From: Acinetobacter colistiniresistens
GTDB lineage: Bacteria > Pseudomonadota > Gammaproteobacteria > Pseudomonadales > Moraxellaceae
Reading direction: 5' to 3'
Assembly: GCF_000413935.1 (NCBI RefSeq)
Contig: NZ_KE340383.1
Span: forward strand, 248,001-312,000
DNA: 64,000 nucleotides
In this document: positions 9,049 to 19,184 of the stretch, piece by piece
Numbering within the stretch: the stretch's first letter is position 1
Layout of the letters: every line of letters begins with the position of its first letter
Made by a program: the position numbers and the translations under genes
The notes under the pieces: model-generated
Told to the model about the DNA's origin: nothing
What the model saw: the letters and a program-made list of their open reading frames with translations, nothing else
Database searches by the model: none

Positions 9049-10614
9049 ATGTTAGGGAAAATAGCAACATCGGTCTCTCAGACCATCTATCGATTAGGCG
9101 TTTGGTATAGTGGCTACCGGCTTATTATTGCCGTTAGCCTGCTATTAATTTATTTACTGACTGCCGAACAGCTTTCGGGTAATTATGTTTATCCTTTTTT
9201 ATATTTCTATACTTTAATTTGCTATATCACCTTCAATATTTTTCAGCTTGCTTTACTACAACTTGTTCCGATACACATCTCCAAGCAACTGATTTTTATT
9301 TTTCTAATCGATGTGATTTGTCTCAGTTTAATTACCTTTGCTTCGGGTGGCCCCAATCTGCAACTGAGCTTGCTCTATGTCATTATTATTTTTTCTTCAG
9401 CCCTTTTACTCAATGCACATCTTTCACTGATCATTACTTTATTTGCCGTCATCATGGTGGTTTACCAACGCTTTTTAGGTGACTTCTTTGATGCCAATAA
9501 TTTAACGCATCTCGGTAATAGTGTTTTTCTGGCATTTTTATTTTTTGTCGTACACGCCATTGGTCGTATTGCTGTACAACGTTTTAAAATCTTAGAAACC
9601 CTGACGTTCAATCAGTCAATTGAAATTCATCAACTGCAGAATATTAACCGCTATATTCTTGAACAGATCGAAGATGGTTATTTGGTCCTTGACGAAAGCA
9701 ATCATATCGTCTTAACCAATCCTGCAGCCAATACCTTGTTAGGGATTCATCTGCCGACCTCTTTGGAAAAAACACCGCTGATCAAGTTACAGCCTGACTT
9801 GTTTGAACTGATCCAATTCAGCAAGCTTGAAGATGGCGAAGAGTTCAGTTTTGAGTCACAACAGAGCCCATACACCATCAATGTTCGGGTCAAACATCTG
9901 GTTGTACCTGAACAAGCCTTAGTGTTATTAGTTTTAAAAGATGCACAAAAACTGACACAACAAGTTCAACAGCTCAAACTGGCCGCCTTGGGTCAGCTTT
10001 CAGCCAGTATTGCCCATGAAATCCGCAATCCATTGGCGGCTATTGTACAAGCCAATGAGTTATTAAAAGACAGTGATGCTCATCAGCTGAGCATGCTGTC
10101 TCACATGATCAGCAAACAGGCCAAACGCATTGATAATATTGTGCAAGATACACTCGCCATGGCACGGAATAAGCCAACAGAACCTCAAGTCATTGAGTTA
10201 AGCGCTTTCTTTGCAAGTCTGCTGAATGAAGATCTAGCCGATGCCAAACATCGTATTCAACTGAAACAGGCTGAACAGCTCAGTATTCTGTTTGATGAAA
10301 AACAATTACGCCAAGTGCTGATCAATTTAATTCGAAATGCACTGCGACATAATTCGACCGATGCCCCTTATATTGAAGTTGAGGTCCAGCTAAAAGATGG
10401 GCGAACCTGTATCGATGTCATCGATTTTGGGACGGGTGTCTCAAAACGAGATATTTCTCAACTGTTCAAACCATTTTTTAGTACCGAAATTAAGGGAACT
10501 GGTTTAGGATTGTACCTGTCTCATACTTTTTGTGAGGCAAATCATGCAAAGCTCACCTATATAGAGCGACAACAAGGAGCATGCTTCAGGATTGAATGCT
10601 CAAAAATTCATTGA
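9049..10614 (+). CDS. pilS: Sensor histidine kinase PilS
   Basis: PilS is the membrane kinase of the PilS/PilR system controlling type IV pilin expression. About six hydrophobic segments fill residues 20-180. They are followed by a PAS-like region (about 200-295), the H box SASIAHEIRNPLAAI, the N box LINLIRNALRHN and ATP-binding glycines (DFGTGVS, KGTGLGLYLS). The length of 521 is typical of PilS. It starts 27 bp after gacA, and pilR follows 23 bp later, so the three may be co-transcribed. Confidence 0.88.
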   Translation: MLGKIATSVSQTIYRLGVWYSGYRLIIAVSLLLIYLLTAEQLSGNYVYPFLYFYTLICYITFNIFQLALLQLVPIHISKQLIFIFLIDVICLSLITFASGGPNLQLSLLYVIIIFSSALLLNAHLSLIITLFAVIMVVYQRFLGDFFDANNLTHLGNSVFLAFLFFVVHAIGRIAVQRFKILETLTFNQSIEIHQLQNINRYILEQIEDGYLVLDESNHIVLTNPAANTLLGIHLPTSLEKTPLIKLQPDLFELIQFSKLEDGEEFSFESQQSPYTINVRVKHLVVPEQALVLLVLKDAQKLTQQVQQLKLAALGQLSASIAHEIRNPLAAIVQANELLKDSDAHQLSMLSHMISKQAKRIDNIVQDTLAMARNKPTEPQVIELSAFFASLLNEDLADAKHRIQLKQAEQLSILFDEKQLRQVLINLIRNALRHNSTDAPYIEVEVQLKDGRTCIDVIDFGTGVSKRDISQLFKPFFSTEIKGTGLGLYLSHTFCEANHAKLTYIERQQGACFRIECSKIH

Positions 10615-10636
10615 TTAGATTAGGTTTCTCGGGGAA

Positions 10637-12073
10637 ATGGCAACAAAACAACCACTCGTCTTATTGGTAGACGACGAAGAAGATTTATGTCTTTTAATGC
10701 AGATGACGCTGGCGCGTATGGGCATTAAAACACATCTCGCCTATCGGGTCGAACAGGCTAAAAAATTCTTTACTGAATTCCAGTACGATGCCTGTTTAAC
10801 AGATTTAAATCTTCCTGATGGAAATGGTTTGGATCTGGTCAAACATGTAACACAAAACTATCCCAACACGCCAATTGCCGTATTAACAGCTTATGGCAAT
10901 ATGGATATCGCGATTGCTGCACTCAAAGCAGGCGCATTCGACTTTGTCAGCAAACCTGTCAACCAAATGCATCTGGATCAATTGATCCAGAAAGCACTGA
11001 ACCGCCCGCAGCCTGAACAAGAAGCGGCAGAGACGGCCTTAGAAAACAAGCTATTAATCGGGCGTTCCGCACCCATTCAGCAACTGCGCATTGCGTTAAA
11101 GAAAATTGCACGCTCCCAAGCCCCAGTATTCATTACCGGTGAATCTGGCACAGGCAAAGAAGTGGTAGCAAATCTGGTACACCGCCTGAGTAACCGTAGC
11201 GAAGGGCCTTTCATTGCCATCAACTGCGGTGCGATTCCGACTGAATTGATGGAAAGTGAGCTGTTCGGGCATAAAAAAGGCAGCTTTACTGGTGCGACTC
11301 AAGACAAGCAAGGCTTGATTCTGTCTGCTCATGGTGGCAGTTTATTTTTAGATGAAATTGCTGAATTACCGCTAAATATGCAGGTCAAACTGCTGCGTAC
11401 TGTTCAGGAAAAGAAAATTCGTCCCGTAGGTTCAGATCAAGAAATTGATGTGGATTTTCGCGTGATTAGTGCCAGCCACCAAGATTTAGAGCTGTTAGTT
11501 CAGCAAGGCCGCTTCCGTCAAGATTTGTTCTTCCGTATTCATGTGATGGATATCGTACTGCCACCTTTACGTGAGCGTGGGCAAGATATTTTGCTGTTGG
11601 CCAATCACTTTATTCAAAAGATTAGCCAAGAATGGGATCTACCCGCAAAATCACTCTCTGCACGTGCAGAACAATTTTTATTGCAGCAATATTTCCCAGG
11701 CAATGTGCGCGAATTACGCAATATTATTGAACGTGCCATTACCCTTAGTGATGATGACAACATTGATTTGGCCCATTTACAGACCGCACCTTTGCGGAAC
11801 ACATTGGCCAATCCAGCCGCTTCGTTTTCTACTGCGCCTGTAGAAGAAGCTGAACCAGTTCAACATTCTGCCAGCACCACACTGAGCTCAAAGAAACTTC
11901 CACCTGAAGGCTTGGAGCGTTATTTAGAGAATATTGAAAAAGAAATTCTCCTCAACGCACTCAACCTGACCCATTGGAATCGGACTTTAGCAGCGAAAAA
12001 GTTAGGTATGACTTTCCGTTCGTTACGCTATCGGCTGAAAAAATTCGGCTTAGATACCGAAGACGAAGAATGA
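10637..12073 (+). CDS. pilR: Sigma-54-dependent response regulator PilR
   Basis: This is an NtrC-class activator of type IV pilin transcription. The receiver domain (about 1-125) has DDEED and the phosphoacceptor in DACLTDLNLPDGNG. The AAA+ domain (about 140-375) has Walker A GESGTGKE, the sigma-54 contact loop GSFTGAT (Ser in place of the usual Ala of GAFTGA) and GGSLFLDEIAELP. A Fis-type HTH at the C-terminus reads NRTLAAKKLGMTFRSLRYRL. It is cognate to the adjacent PilS. The pilin gene is not in the window. Confidence 0.9.
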   Translation: MATKQPLVLLVDDEEDLCLLMQMTLARMGIKTHLAYRVEQAKKFFTEFQYDACLTDLNLPDGNGLDLVKHVTQNYPNTPIAVLTAYGNMDIAIAALKAGAFDFVSKPVNQMHLDQLIQKALNRPQPEQEAAETALENKLLIGRSAPIQQLRIALKKIARSQAPVFITGESGTGKEVVANLVHRLSNRSEGPFIAINCGAIPTELMESELFGHKKGSFTGATQDKQGLILSAHGGSLFLDEIAELPLNMQVKLLRTVQEKKIRPVGSDQEIDVDFRVISASHQDLELLVQQGRFRQDLFFRIHVMDIVLPPLRERGQDILLLANHFIQKISQEWDLPAKSLSARAEQFLLQQYFPGNVRELRNIIERAITLSDDDNIDLAHLQTAPLRNTLANPAASFSTAPVEEAEPVQHSASTTLSSKKLPPEGLERYLENIEKEILLNALNLTHWNRTLAAKKLGMTFRSLRYRLKKFGLDTEDEE

Positions 12074-12081
12074 TCAAAAAC

Positions 12082-12112
12082 AAGGCCCCGATTTTCAGGG
12101 CCTTATTTTTTA
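12082..12112 (+). terminator. Terminator of pilR
   Basis: The AAGGCCC / GGGCCTT stem is followed by ATTTTTTAT, within 10 bp of the pilR stop. It also ends close to the convergent ctpA-like gene. Confidence 0.75.
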
Positions 12113-12121
12113 TAATGTTTT

Positions 12122-13297
12122 TTAATACCGACTTTTTAATACCAAGTCAGTTACATGTTCGAGGTAAGCATCCTCTTTCATTTCTGCTGTTAACGGAACA
12201 ATTTGATTGGGTTGAATCCCTTGCCCTTCAATCATATTGCCATTTGGCGTGTAGTAGTGCGAAACCGTCATTTGTAGCGCCGCACCACTTGGTAATGGAA
12301 AGAGCTTTTGTACCACCCCTTTACCATAACTGGTTTCCCCCACCACCCAAGCACGCTTATGTTCCTTCATCGCTGCGGTAAAAACCTCAGCCGCAGAAGC
12401 AGAACGTCGATTGATCAAAATGCCTAATTTCATGTTCTGAAATTCATTAGAGGGTAACGCTTGGAATTGCTGATCGCCTTCCGAACGGCTTTTAGTGGTG
12501 ACAATAATCCCTTGGTTTAAAAATAAATCTGCCGCTTCAACCGAAGCCGAAAGTAAACCACCTGGATTATTACGCAAATCGAATACCACCGCTTTCAGCT
12601 TGGTGGAACTATACTCTTCAATCAAACGTTTAATTTCATTGGCAGTATCTTGTTGAAAAACACGTATTTTCAGCACCAAGACCTGATTGTGTAACAGAAC
12701 AGGTTCAATATCAGTTTCAACTTTTTTATTACGAACCAAAATCACCGTACTGCTATTATTCTCTGGCTGTATCTGTAAAGTACTGCCGATTGAACCGTAA
12801 AGTAAACCTTGAACCTGATCTTGGTTTAAGCTCTTCAGTTCCTGATTATCGACCTTGAGAATCACTTGTCCATTGCGGAGACCCAACTTGCTCGAGTCCG
12901 AACCTGCTTTTAAATCTTGAATCTGCCAAGACTTGGCATGGGCATCATAATTTAAATTAAAATCGACTGAGGCGAGATCACCTTCTGTATATTGAATCAG
13001 TTGGCGATATTCTTCTGCAGATAAATAACGGGAATAACGATCCAGACCACTGACCAGACCTTTAATTGCTTGTTGAAATAAAGCATCATCCGATTTTTTA
13101 TCAACATAGTTATCTTTGACAATGCCATAGATCTGCACAAACTGTTGAATCGACTCAATCGGGACTTCTGCATTTTGAGCAGGCGCCTCATCACCCCATC
13201 CCGAAGCGTGTGTTACAGGCGCCGCAAAAAGACTATGGCCCCAACACATCAACAAACTTGCACAGATCGCTCGGTAAATGTTGTTGTGCTGGGTCAT
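12122..13297 (-). CDS. ctpA: Carboxyl-terminal processing protease (S41 family)
   Basis: This is a periplasmic PDZ-serine protease of the CtpA/Prc type. The signal peptide ends near GHSLFA (about residue 25). A PDZ-like domain (about 100-190) includes LKAGSDSSKLGLRNGQVI. The S41 domain has the signature VVFDLRNNPGGLLSASVEAA, the catalytic Ser region RRSASAAEVFTAAM and the catalytic Lys in ETSYGKGVVQ. At 391 residues it is short, closer to CtpA than to Prc. The next gene, gpmI, lies about 10 bp upstream on the same strand, so the two probably share a transcript. Confidence 0.88.
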   Translation of the reverse strand: MTQHNNIYRAICASLLMCWGHSLFAAPVTHASGWGDEAPAQNAEVPIESIQQFVQIYGIVKDNYVDKKSDDALFQQAIKGLVSGLDRYSRYLSAEEYRQLIQYTEGDLASVDFNLNYDAHAKSWQIQDLKAGSDSSKLGLRNGQVILKVDNQELKSLNQDQVQGLLYGSIGSTLQIQPENNSSTVILVRNKKVETDIEPVLLHNQVLVLKIRVFQQDTANEIKRLIEEYSSTKLKAVVFDLRNNPGGLLSASVEAADLFLNQGIIVTTKSRSEGDQQFQALPSNEFQNMKLGILINRRSASAAEVFTAAMKEHKRAWVVGETSYGKGVVQKLFPLPSGAALQMTVSHYYTPNGNMIEGQGIQPNQIVPLTAEMKEDAYLEHVTDLVLKSRY

Positions 13298-13306
13298 TGC
13301 TTCACC

Positions 13307-14851
13307 TTATTTTAAAGTAATTAAATTCTTGCCTTGCATATCAGAAGGTACAGGAATGTGCATCAAATGGAGTAATGTTGGCGCAACATCAGCCAGTACA
13401 CCACCTTCGGCAATCGTTGCTTGTGTTGGCCCCACATAAATAAACGGCACCAATTCAGTGGTATGCTGCGTATGAACTTGTCCGCTGTCATAGTCTTGCA
13501 TCTGCTCTACATTACCATGATCTGCAGTAATTAACATATGCCCTTTGTTTGCCATCACGGCATCATAAACACGACCAAGACAGGTATCGACCGTTTCAAC
13601 TGCTTTCACTGCAGCATCAAATACGCCTGTGTGTCCAACCATGTCCCCATTAGCATAGTTCACGACCAACAGGTCAAACTCACCTGAATTGATCGCATTC
13701 ACTAATTCGTCCGTGACTTCATAAGCACTCATTTCAGGCTTTAAGTCATAAGTCGCAACATTCGGAGACGGGATCAGAATCCGTTTTTCGCCTGGATATT
13801 CATCTTCACGACCACCACTGAAGAAGAAGGTGACATGTGCATATTTTTCAGTTTCAGCAATCCGCAATTGGGTTTTGCCTAAATCTGATAAATATTCGCC
13901 AATCGAGTTTTTCAGCTCTTCTGGCATATAAGCGACAGGCGCATTAATGCTGGCTTGATAGCGAGTCAGCATCACAAACTTCGATAAATGGGGTACGACT
14001 TTACGTTCAAAACCTGCAAAATCTTTTTCAACAAAGGCCCGGGTAATTTCACGCGCGCGATCGGCACGGAAATTCATAAAGACAACGCTATCGCCGTCTT
14101 GGACTTTGGTCATTTCACCAATGCGGGTTGCTTTGACAAATTCGTCATTTTCGTTCGCGGCATAGGCAAGTTCCAAGCCCTCAACTGCGGAATTGGCAAC
14201 ACGGACTGCCTCACCTTCCGTCATTAAACGATAGGCTTGTTCAACACGGTCCCAACGATTGTCGCGGTCCATCGCAAAGTAGCGACCAATCATCGACACG
14301 ATACGCCCCTGATTTGGATACTGTGCAAATAAAGCATCTAATTTTTCTAATGAGGGTTTTGCACTACGGGGTGGGGTATCACGACCATCTAAAAAGGCAT
14401 GCAAATACACGGTTGCACCACGTTTTAAAGCCAATTCACACATCGCCACAATATGGTCTTCATGCGAATGTACGCCACCTTCTGACAACAAGCCCATCAC
14501 ATGCACGGCACCCTTCGCGGCTTTGGCTTTCTCAACAGCATCCACTAACACTTCATGCTCAAAAAAAGCACCCGTGCGGATATCTTTGGTAATTCGGGTA
14601 AAATCCTGATACAGCACACGACCTGCACCAAGATTCATATGACCGACTTCAGAGTTGCCCATTTGACCATCAGGCAAGCCAACATCTTCACCTGAGCCCG
14701 AGATTAGACTATTTGGATGCTTGGCTTTCATCGCAGTAAGATTTGGCGTTTTTGCCGCTAAAAAAGCATTATCGTCAACAGCTTCACGATGTCCTACACC
14801 ATCCATGATTACCAGAACGTGAGGAATTTTGCCAGCATTTGCATCCGTCAT
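13307..14851 (-). CDS. gpmI: 2,3-bisphosphoglycerate-independent phosphoglycerate mutase
   Basis: The enzyme interconverts 3- and 2-phosphoglycerate using two Mn2+ ions. The N-terminal metal site is VLVIMDGVG. The catalytic serine lies in QMGNSEVGHMNLGAGR. Substrate residues are in HAFLDGRDTPPRSA, and the metal ligands in NYANGDMVGHTG and LITADHGNVEQM. I chose the ATG at 14851, with GAGAG eight bases upstream. This gives 514 residues; an in-frame ATG at 14872 has no such signal. It precedes ctpA on the same strand. Confidence 0.94.
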   Translation of the reverse strand: MTDANAGKIPHVLVIMDGVGHREAVDDNAFLAAKTPNLTAMKAKHPNSLISGSGEDVGLPDGQMGNSEVGHMNLGAGRVLYQDFTRITKDIRTGAFFEHEVLVDAVEKAKAAKGAVHVMGLLSEGGVHSHEDHIVAMCELALKRGATVYLHAFLDGRDTPPRSAKPSLEKLDALFAQYPNQGRIVSMIGRYFAMDRDNRWDRVEQAYRLMTEGEAVRVANSAVEGLELAYAANENDEFVKATRIGEMTKVQDGDSVVFMNFRADRAREITRAFVEKDFAGFERKVVPHLSKFVMLTRYQASINAPVAYMPEELKNSIGEYLSDLGKTQLRIAETEKYAHVTFFFSGGREDEYPGEKRILIPSPNVATYDLKPEMSAYEVTDELVNAINSGEFDLLVVNYANGDMVGHTGVFDAAVKAVETVDTCLGRVYDAVMANKGHMLITADHGNVEQMQDYDSGQVHTQHTTELVPFIYVGPTQATIAEGGVLADVAPTLLHLMHIPVPSDMQGKNLITLK

Positions 14852-14964
14852 AATGGACTCTCTGTTTGTCATTTGATCGGTCTATTTTACCGAAATTTAA
14901 TCGAATTCTCTATGATCTCTCGATGGCTTTCATCAATACCGATCATAGAACCTGTCCATCAAGA

Positions 14965-16035
14965 TTAGCGTGCCCGATAGAGCAGATAGCTACCAATCAT
15001 AAAGATCAGCACTACAGGCAATAGCACAAACCATGCTGGAGATGGCGCATAAACCAGACTGGCATAGCCCAAGAAATCTTGTAAATAGAAGAAACCCAAT
15101 CCAGTAAATAACGCAATCACCAAACGGAAACCCATCGACTGTTGGCGCAACGGGCCAAAAATAAAGGAGCAGGCAATCAAGACCAGTGTAATTAAAGAAA
15201 ACGGTGCGGTGATTTTCTGCCAAAAAGCCAATTCATAGGTCTTTGGCACCTGACTATATTCTTCCATGTAACGCATGAAGCTAATCAATTGGCTAGGAGA
15301 TAAATCCTCTGGATCTAATGTCACCATATGCACATATTTCGGCTGTAAGGCCAAACCAAGTGATTGCTGTTCATGATCCGTTTTAATGGCATCACCTTGC
15401 GCCAATAAATCGATTTGATGGGACTGCGATAACACCCACTCCCCATCTTTAAGAAACTGTCCCTTTTCTGCGCTCACAAAAGATTGCAAGCGATAGTTCT
15501 GGTCAAAATCGATGGTTTGAATATTACGCAACTGGCCATGTGAATTGGCATAATCAATATAAATAAAGCGTTGCCCCTCACGTGACCAATAGCCTTTTAC
15601 TTCTCCCAGAGCAGCGACACTGCGTTGTTTCTTAATACTTTGTGCCTGTTCATTGGTATAGGGAATGACCCACTCGCTCAAGACAAAAGACAGGACGATT
15701 AACAGTAATGCTGAGCGCATCACCCAGCCAACAATCCGCCATAAACTAATGCCGACCGAACGCATCACAATCAATTCACTATTCGATGCAAGTGCCCCCA
15801 GCCCCAGAACCGAACCGATTAATGCCGCAACAGGCAGAATTTCATACAGATAATGAGGTGCGCCCCACATCACATACAGGAACGCTTGCCAAGCATTATA
15901 ATTCGGTTTTAGCGAGCCCAACTCACCCAGATAGGTAAATAAAACTTGTAAGAAAGATAGTACCAACGTGGTTCCCAACATTGCGAGAACGGTGGTTTTT
16001 GTCACATGTTTGGCGACTATTCGACGTGCTAACAT
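14965..16035 (-). CDS. lptG: LPS export ABC transporter permease LptG
   Basis: LptG is one of the two inner-membrane permeases of the LptB2FG complex that extracts lipopolysaccharide or lipooligosaccharide. Three N-terminal hydrophobic helices (to about residue 115) precede a periplasmic beta-jellyroll-like region (about 120-265). Three more helices end in YLLYRAR. At 356 residues it has the usual length. Its start overlaps the stop of lptF at 16035, so translation is coupled. Confidence 0.9.
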   Translation of the reverse strand: MLARRIVAKHVTKTTVLAMLGTTLVLSFLQVLFTYLGELGSLKPNYNAWQAFLYVMWGAPHYLYEILPVAALIGSVLGLGALASNSELIVMRSVGISLWRIVGWVMRSALLLIVLSFVLSEWVIPYTNEQAQSIKKQRSVAALGEVKGYWSREGQRFIYIDYANSHGQLRNIQTIDFDQNYRLQSFVSAEKGQFLKDGEWVLSQSHQIDLLAQGDAIKTDHEQQSLGLALQPKYVHMVTLDPEDLSPSQLISFMRYMEEYSQVPKTYELAFWQKITAPFSLITLVLIACSFIFGPLRQQSMGFRLVIALFTGLGFFYLQDFLGYASLVYAPSPAWFVLLPVVLIFMIGSYLLYRAR

Positions 16036-17135
16036 TACAACCCCACTCGCTGAATACTTTTCTTAAGTTTTGGTGCCAATTTCTGTTTACGCGCAAAAAT
16101 TGCTGCAGCAATGGCATAAACTAAAAGAACAACAGGATAAGCCCAAAGATCTAATTCTTCTTTACTGATTCGGGTTTTAATCGCAATCATTAACACAATT
16201 AAGCTGGCGAAGATAAAAATCGCAGGAATCAGACGATAATAACGCCCTTGACGCGGACTCACCTCTGACAGCGCGACTGCAAGCATCAAACCGACAATAA
16301 TAATAAAGGGACCAAAGATCCGCCAACCCAGTTCGCTACGTACCACCGAATCATCGCGTTGCTGCCATAATTTAGAAATCGGCAATGCTTCCACATCATC
16401 ACTTTCAAATTTTACATCTTTATCACTTTCCAGACGTAAACGGTACGACTGGAACTCAGCTTGAGTATAGCGTGGCTGGTTTGGATAGATCTCGTAACGG
16501 CGCCCTTGCACCAAATCCACAACATTCGCCGTGTCATTGGCAACTTCGACACGGGTCGCCTCTTTGGCCAGAATCATCACATCTGGTTTGTCTTCTTGCT
16601 TGGCTTTTTGGTAGAAGAAAATATCTTTAAGATTCTTACGGTCTTCGGACAGCGAACCTGCATAAATGGTATATGGCCCCGAAGAAATAAACTCTTTGGG
16701 TCTCACCAAATCAAAACCCGTTCGGACAGCCTGCGTGCTGGTCAGCTTTTCAAACTCTCTTAAGCCCCATGGTCCCATCCAAATCATCAGGCTGGTTTGT
16801 ACCACCAGATACACCAGTGTCATAGGTAACAATAACCGAGCCAATTGATTACGACTTACACCGCTGCCATTTAAAACCGCCATCTCATGGTCAACATAAA
16901 GACGACCAAATACCAGCATCAATGCAATGAAGAAGCCCAAAGGAAGAATTAACGTCAAAAACTCAGGCAGGCGGTAGCCAATAATGCTAAATAAAATCCC
17001 TGCATCTAAGCGGCCTTGAGCCGCAACGCCAAAATACTTGATTAAACGACCACCCATCATAATCAAGGTTAATAAACCAATGACCACGAGAGATGTCGAA
17101 ACCACTTGTTTGACGAGATAACGCCGAATAATCAA
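16035..17135 (-). CDS. lptF: LPS export ABC transporter permease LptF
   Basis: LptF is the partner of LptG. It has the same 3+3 helix layout around a periplasmic domain, and the family N-terminus reads MIIRRYLVKQVVSTSLVVIG. The hallmark ISRNQLARLLLP-like segment after the second helix (GSGVSRNQLARLL) is present. At 366 residues it is full length. pepA is transcribed divergently from a short shared intergenic region, an arrangement common in gammaproteobacteria (pepA/lptFG). Confidence 0.9.
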   Translation of the reverse strand: MIIRRYLVKQVVSTSLVVIGLLTLIMMGGRLIKYFGVAAQGRLDAGILFSIIGYRLPEFLTLILPLGFFIALMLVFGRLYVDHEMAVLNGSGVSRNQLARLLLPMTLVYLVVQTSLMIWMGPWGLREFEKLTSTQAVRTGFDLVRPKEFISSGPYTIYAGSLSEDRKNLKDIFFYQKAKQEDKPDVMILAKEATRVEVANDTANVVDLVQGRRYEIYPNQPRYTQAEFQSYRLRLESDKDVKFESDDVEALPISKLWQQRDDSVVRSELGWRIFGPFIIIVGLMLAVALSEVSPRQGRYYRLIPAIFIFASLIVLMIAIKTRISKEELDLWAYPVVLLVYAIAAAIFARKQKLAPKLKKSIQRVGL

Positions 17136-17289
17136 AGTAATACTTCCAAAAAGACCAATTGAAGGTAACGCTAGTTTACCCGAATGTTAAAAATATAAAA
17201 CCTATCGCTTGTTGCGGATTGCAACCTCATATCCGAAAGTGTTTAATGGACTTCTCTTTCTTTTTTGCTCACCAGGTTCTATACAAACA

Positions 17290-18738
17290 ATGAAATTTAC
17301 ACTTCAAAACGCATTCCCAGCTCAGGCGTCTAGCGAATCTTTGTGGATTTTGGTTGATTCAGAACAATTACAACAGAACTTAAATACTTATCAAATCAAT
17401 CATCTAGAAGAAACACTCAACGCAACGCAGTTCAAGGCAGGGTTTAACGAAAACTTGCCCCTGATTGCAAATATTGCCGTTCAAGCCAATGCACAACTCC
17501 TAGGTCTTGGAAAAAGTACTGAGTTGAAAGCGACAAAATTAGCAAAACTTGCACAAAGCATTATCAAATCATCACAAAATAAATTTAAACAAATTAGTGT
17601 TGATCTATCTGCCCTCCCGACAGATTTACATTCTCTATTTGTACTCAGTCTGACCCAAGCGGCTTATGGCTATGACGAATTCAAATCGAAAAAGAATGAA
17701 TTTACTCTAGACACCATTCACCTGATTGCCAATCAAACAACTTTGGATGATGCGCAGTTAAATCTGCTGCAAGCAGTTCAATCGGGTCAAAGCTATGCCC
17801 GTGATTTAGGCAACCGCCCGGGCAATATCTGTTTCCCTGAATATTTGGCCGATCAAGCGCTTGCCCTTGCTGCACAATATCCAGACTTGTTAAAAGTGAC
17901 TGTGTTGGATGAACAGCAAATGGCGGATTTGGGCATGTATGCTTTCCTTGCGGTCAGCAAAGGTTCAGATCGTCCAGGTCGTATTGTCACACTGGAATAC
18001 AATGCCCAAATTGAGCAGGCTCCTGTCGTACTTGTGGGTAAAGGCGTGACTTTCGATACTGGTGGTATTTCATTAAAACCTGGCTTAGGCATGGATGAAA
18101 TGAAGTTTGATATGTGTGGTGCTGCCTCTGTATTGGGTACCATGCAAGCGCTTTGTGAAGCTCGACTGCCGATTCATGTGGTCGGAGCAATTGCAGCTGC
18201 TGAAAATATGCCTTCAGGCCATGCCACTCGTCCGGGTGATATTGTGACCAGTATGAGCGGTCAAACCATTGAAATCCTCAACACTGATGCCGAAGGTCGT
18301 TTGGTGCTGTGTGATACCTTAACCTACATTAAACGCTTTAATCCTGCGTTGGTGATTGATATCGCGACACTGACAGGCGCTTGCGTGGTTGCGCTTGGGA
18401 AAGTCGTCAGCGGCTTATTCACACCCGATGATGAACTGGCGCAAGCGTTGCAACACGCAGGTGAACAGTCACTGGACCGTGTATGGCGTATGCCAGTGAT
18501 GGAAGAGTATCAAGAATTACTCGACTCGCCTTTTGCTGATATTGCCAATATTGGCGGACCTTATGGCGGTGCAATTACAGCGGCGTGTTTCTTAGAGCGT
18601 TTCACTCGTGATTATCGTTGGGCACATCTTGATGTCGCAGGAACAGCGTGGTTATCTGGAACAGCCAAAGGTGCAACGGGTCGCCCAGTACCGCTATTGA
18701 TGCAATTTTTAGCTAATCGTGTTGCAACGAAAAACTAA
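17290..18738 (+). CDS. pepA: Leucyl aminopeptidase
   Basis: This is an M17-family di-metal aminopeptidase (cytosol alanyl/leucyl aminopeptidase). The C-terminal catalytic domain has the metal ligands and catalytic Lys in VGKGVTFDTGGISLKP, the catalytic Arg and ligands in the signature NTDAEGRLVL, and IDIATLTGACVVALG. The N-terminal domain (about 1-160) is the variable macro-like domain. I chose the ATG at 17290 (MKFTLQNAFPAQ), giving 482 residues; the upstream in-frame extension has no family support. holC starts three bases after the stop. Confidence 0.93.
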   Translation: MKFTLQNAFPAQASSESLWILVDSEQLQQNLNTYQINHLEETLNATQFKAGFNENLPLIANIAVQANAQLLGLGKSTELKATKLAKLAQSIIKSSQNKFKQISVDLSALPTDLHSLFVLSLTQAAYGYDEFKSKKNEFTLDTIHLIANQTTLDDAQLNLLQAVQSGQSYARDLGNRPGNICFPEYLADQALALAAQYPDLLKVTVLDEQQMADLGMYAFLAVSKGSDRPGRIVTLEYNAQIEQAPVVLVGKGVTFDTGGISLKPGLGMDEMKFDMCGAASVLGTMQALCEARLPIHVVGAIAAAENMPSGHATRPGDIVTSMSGQTIEILNTDAEGRLVLCDTLTYIKRFNPALVIDIATLTGACVVALGKVVSGLFTPDDELAQALQHAGEQSLDRVWRMPVMEEYQELLDSPFADIANIGGPYGGAITAACFLERFTRDYRWAHLDVAGTAWLSGTAKGATGRPVPLLMQFLANRVATKN

Positions 18739-18741
18739 AAG

Positions 18742-19149
18742 ATGGCGCAAATCAGCTTTTATCTCTTTGAAAACAGTGCAGAACGGCAAGTCGAAAGTGC
18801 TTGCCGTTTATGTCGGAAGATTCTAAATCAGCACCCCCAGATTTGGTGGTATTGCACAGATGCAGATTTACAAACTGAACTGGATGAACTGCTTTGGCGC
18901 TTTGATCCAGTCAGTTTCATTCCACACGGTATCGATCAAGTGACGAGTCCCGTCTGTATTTCAGCAGAACTCCCCCCGTCCAGTGATTGGATCGTGTTTA
19001 ATTTTAACAATCATGCACTTGAACAAACTCAAGATTTTCGCCACATTATCGAGATTATTGAAAATAATGAAGCTGCGAAACAAATCGGGCGGGAAAAATT
19101 TAAAATGTATCGTCGTTTAGGCATTGAACCTCGAACATTTAAATTATAA
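18742..19149 (+). CDS. holC: DNA polymerase III chi subunit
   Basis: HolC links the clamp loader to single-strand-binding protein. The 135-residue protein shows the family pattern MAQISFYLFENSAERQVESA with CRLCRKILNQ, later WWYCTDADLQTELDELLWRF and DWIVFNFN. It ends in FKMYRRLGIEPRTFKL, close to the E. coli chi C-terminal region. It is immediately downstream of pepA, as in many gammaproteobacteria (pepA-holC). Confidence 0.87.
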   Translation: MAQISFYLFENSAERQVESACRLCRKILNQHPQIWWYCTDADLQTELDELLWRFDPVSFIPHGIDQVTSPVCISAELPPSSDWIVFNFNNHALEQTQDFRHIIEIIENNEAAKQIGREKFKMYRRLGIEPRTFKL

Positions 19150-19184
19150 ATCGACAACCAAGAACATCATTTAAGGAGTGTCTT

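Noticed and set aside
12044..12381. Plus-strand frame running from the end of pilR into ctpA
   Set aside because: It crosses the pilR terminator and is antisense to conserved CtpA sequence.
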